In this document: positions 5,998 through 7,489 of the stretch, piece by piece
Layout: each line of letters starts with the position of its first letter
How positions within the stretch are numbered: position 1 is the stretch's first letter
NCBI GenBank assembly: GCA_025927935.1
Contig: JAICKM010000336.1
Span: 1-7,489, forward strand
DNA: 7,489 bases
From: Chloroflexia bacterium
Lineage (GTDB): Bacteria > Chloroflexota > Chloroflexia > QHBQ01 > JADMIH01
Direction of reading: 5' to 3'
Program-made: the position numbers and the translations under genes
Notes under the pieces: generated by a model
The model's input: the letters and a program-made list of their open reading frames with translations, nothing else
What the model was told of the DNA's origin: nothing
The model's database searches: none

Positions 5998-6003
5998 CTC
6001 CTT
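5998..6003 (-). promoter_or_regulatory. Ribosome binding site of the kelch-SLH gene
   Basis: AAGGAG on the minus strand ends 7 bases before the ATG at 5990. The signal peptide begins directly after this ATG, which confirms the start. Confidence 0.85.
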
Positions 6004-6028
6004 TCCTTCCTTCAGCGGATCCACGTGA

Positions 6029-6053
6029 GAGAGCAACCCGTCTCTTTGCTCTC
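6029..6053. repeat. Inverted repeat in the kelch-gene leader
   Basis: GAGAGCAA (6029-6036) and TTGCTCTC (6046-6053) are perfect reverse complements separated by 9 bases. The site lies 39-63 bases upstream of the kelch ATG. It could be a regulator site or a hairpin in the 5' leader; nothing in the sequence decides between them. Confidence 0.45.
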
Positions 6054-6245
6054 CAATACTGCTAATGTCGCATTGCGAGCCGCCACCTCGGCGATCACCA
6101 TTAGCCACTGTTAGCTTAAGAGCCGCGTTGTGAAGTGGCCGCCTCCCTCGGAAGCCACATCAATCGCAAAGAAGTGAAAGCTGAGGCATGGTGGACGTAA
6201 TGCAGCCATTATCGCAAGGTCCGCCGCCGGGCGTACAGGGTTTTG

Positions 6246-6254
6246 TGATATAAT
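6246..6254 (+). promoter_or_regulatory. Extended -10 promoter for the XRE-nSTAND gene
   Basis: TGATATAAT is a perfect extended -10 (TGnTATAAT). No recognisable -35 box stands 16-18 bases upstream (the area is GC-rich), which is common for extended -10 promoters. Transcription would start near 6261, giving a leader of about 78 bases before the ATG at 6339. Confidence 0.6.
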
Positions 6255-6338
6255 AGGTCACACAGTTATTCGTACAAATACTCATACAGCCTCAGAATTA
6301 CACCCTGTTTGCCCCTGATATTAGTGGAAAGTTAAAGC

Positions 6339-7489
6339 ATGATGGCGGATCGGGAGTCCTTCAAGGCGTGGTTTAAGCAGCGCCGCAAAGCCCTCGACCT
6401 CACCCAGGGCGAGCTTGCCCAGCAGGCAGGCTGCTCGATCTATACGGTGCAGCGGATCGAGGAGGGCGTGTTGCGCCCGTCGCGGCAGTTAGGGGAACTG
6501 CTGGCCGCCGCGCTGGCCATCCCACAGGAGGAGCGCGCGGCTTTCGTGCGCTGGGCCAGGACGGGGGAGGAACCAGCCGTGCTGGCCGGAGTTAGCGTTG
6601 CCCTGGCCGATGCTACAGCCTCCACCGCGACACCTGCGGGTAATGGGCGCATCGATCCCGCCTTATCTCCCTCGCCCGTCGTCCTGGATGTGCCGGCGAA
6701 CCCATATAGGGGCTTGCGCGCCTTCCAGGAGGCCGACGCGCCCTATTTCTTCGGCCGCGAATCGCTCACTCGGCAATTGCAGGCGCGCCTGGTCGAAGAG
6801 GACGCGCTGGCCCGCTTCCTGGCGGTGGTCGGGCCATCGGGTAGCGGCAAATCGAGTGTGGTGCGGGCGGGGTTGGTGCCCGCCTTGCGCCGGCACCTGC
6901 TGCCGGGCGGGCTATCCCCGGTGGTGGCCGATCTGGTGCCGGGCACGCACCCGCTGGAAGAATTGGAAGCCGCCTTGCTGCGGGTCGCCGCCAATCCGCC
7001 GGCCAGCCTGATGGAACAGTTGCGCGCCGACGAGCGCGGACTGGCGCGCGCCGTCAAGCGCGTGCTGCCCGGGGACGACGGGACCGAACTGGTGCTGGTG
7101 ATCGACCAGTTCGAGGAGTTGTTTACCCTCGTCGGCGACGAGGAGGTGCGCCAGGATTTTATCGACAGCCTGTTCAGCGCCATCGCCGATCCGCGCAGCC
7201 GCTTGCGGGTGGTGATTACGCTGCGCGCCGACTTTTACGATCGCCCCCTGTTGTATCTGCCCTCCAGCGAACTGCTGGGCCGGCGCAGCGAGGTGGTGGG
7301 GCCGCTCACGGCCCAGGAGATCTACGCGGCAATCACCGGCCCCGCCGAGCGGGCCGGGCTGGAGTTGGAGAGTCGCCTGGTCCCCACGATCCTCCAGGAC
7401 GTGGGCGAGCAGCCGGGCACGCTGCCGCTGCTGCAATACGCCCTCACCGAACTGTACGAGCGGCGCGACGGGCACCGGCTGACGCTGGC
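6339..7489 (+). CDS. XRE-type HTH / nSTAND1 NTPase protein, N-terminal part (runs off right edge)
   Basis: The 383 complete codons stay open to the window end. Residues about 8-58 form an XRE/Cro-like helix-turn-helix ('FKQRRKALDLTQGELAQQAG', then 'YTVQRIEEGVLRPS'). A low-complexity linker (about 76-118) leads to 'NPYRGLRAFQEADAPYFFGR' (121-140), the usual entry to nSTAND1 P-loop domains. Walker A is GPSGSGKSS (165-173, Lys171) and Walker B is 'LVLVIDQFEELF' (251-262). 'ITLRADFYDRP' (293-303) follows as the sensor region, then the family's 'QPGTLPLLQYALTELYERR' (358-376). STAND ATPases are signalling switches that usually carry C-terminal repeats; WD40 repeats often follow in Chloroflexota and cyanobacterial relatives, but this part is outside the window. 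A weak GGAAAG lies 7 bases before ATG 6339; the second ATG at 6342 is an equally possible start. Confidence 0.88.
   Translation, partial: MMADRESFKAWFKQRRKALDLTQGELAQQAGCSIYTVQRIEEGVLRPSRQLGELLAAALAIPQEERAAFVRWARTGEEPAVLAGVSVALADATASTATPAGNGRIDPALSPSPVVLDVPANPYRGLRAFQEADAPYFFGRESLTRQLQARLVEEDALARFLAVVGPSGSGKSSVVRAGLVPALRRHLLPGGLSPVVADLVPGTHPLEELEAALLRVAANPPASLMEQLRADERGLARAVKRVLPGDDGTELVLVIDQFEELFTLVGDEEVRQDFIDSLFSAIADPRSRLRVVITLRADFYDRPLLYLPSSELLGRRSEVVGPLTAQEIYAAITGPAERAGLELESRLVPTILQDVGEQPGTLPLLQYALTELYERRDGHRLTL

Larger units (their letters stand above)
5991..6338. other. Divergent intergenic region between the kelch-SLH gene and the XRE-nSTAND gene
   Basis: This 348-bp stretch has lower GC than its flanks, most clearly at 6240-6338. 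It holds the kelch-gene ribosome site, an inverted repeat at 6029-6053 and an extended -10 promoter at 6246-6254 reading towards the nSTAND gene. No convincing promoter for the minus-strand kelch gene was found. A 21-codon open frame at 6188-6253 is considered chance. Confidence 0.6.

Noticed and set aside
6188..6253. 21-codon open frame in the divergent intergenic region
   Set aside because: It ends within the TATAAT of the predicted promoter, has a poor ribosome site and a proline/glycine-rich product without similarity.
5991..6338. Possible sigma70 promoter for the kelch gene (GATAAT at 6213-6208, minus strand)
   Set aside because: No -35-like sequence stands at 16-18 bases, so the match is not stronger than chance.

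Overview
The window is high-GC bacterial DNA that most resembles a filamentous or photosynthetic-type Chloroflexota (relatives of Roseiflexus or Kouleothrix). This rests on family recall, not a search. Three things point there: SLH domains with the wording 'CLAC-R-x-IISGYADGTFRP' and 'TRGQ-x-AK', a surface kelch protein with 'TPTP' linkers, and an XRE-nSTAND1 protein whose N-terminus has the style common in that phylum. The window contains four complete genes and two genes cut by its edges.

Left part (1-1453): a TetR-type repressor (cut at the left edge, minus strand) diverges from an alpha/beta hydrolase gene. The 179 bp between them hold two overlapping, oppositely directed sigma70-type promoters. 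Two copies of a TAAC-AAC-GTTA operator lie 20 bp apart over the core promoter elements. This looks like a compact switch in which the repressor controls both itself and the hydrolase. The hydrolase is followed by a strong GC-rich hairpin.

Middle part (1506-3211): a two-gene operon in which a small YCII/DGPF-like protein overlaps by 4 bp an ECF sigma factor with a long C-terminal helical extension (ECF42 type, COG4941/DUF6596). A TGTCGA...GTCGTA element about 110 bp upstream matches the promoter type described for ECF42, so the operon is probably autoregulated. A perfect 24-bp palindrome lies between this operon and the convergent gene that follows.

Right part (3243-7489): a 915-residue secreted surface protein on the minus strand has a signal peptide, two six-bladed kelch propellers and three SLH domains at an exact 62-residue period. 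It diverges from an XRE-nSTAND1 ATPase gene that runs off the right edge. The 348-bp gap between them carries an extended -10 promoter for the ATPase gene and an inverted repeat in the kelch-gene leader.

No RNA gene, insertion sequence, CRISPR array or attachment site was seen. The most noteworthy points are the double-operator divergent promoter, the putative self-recognised ECF42 promoter, and the architecture of the two-propeller surface protein.
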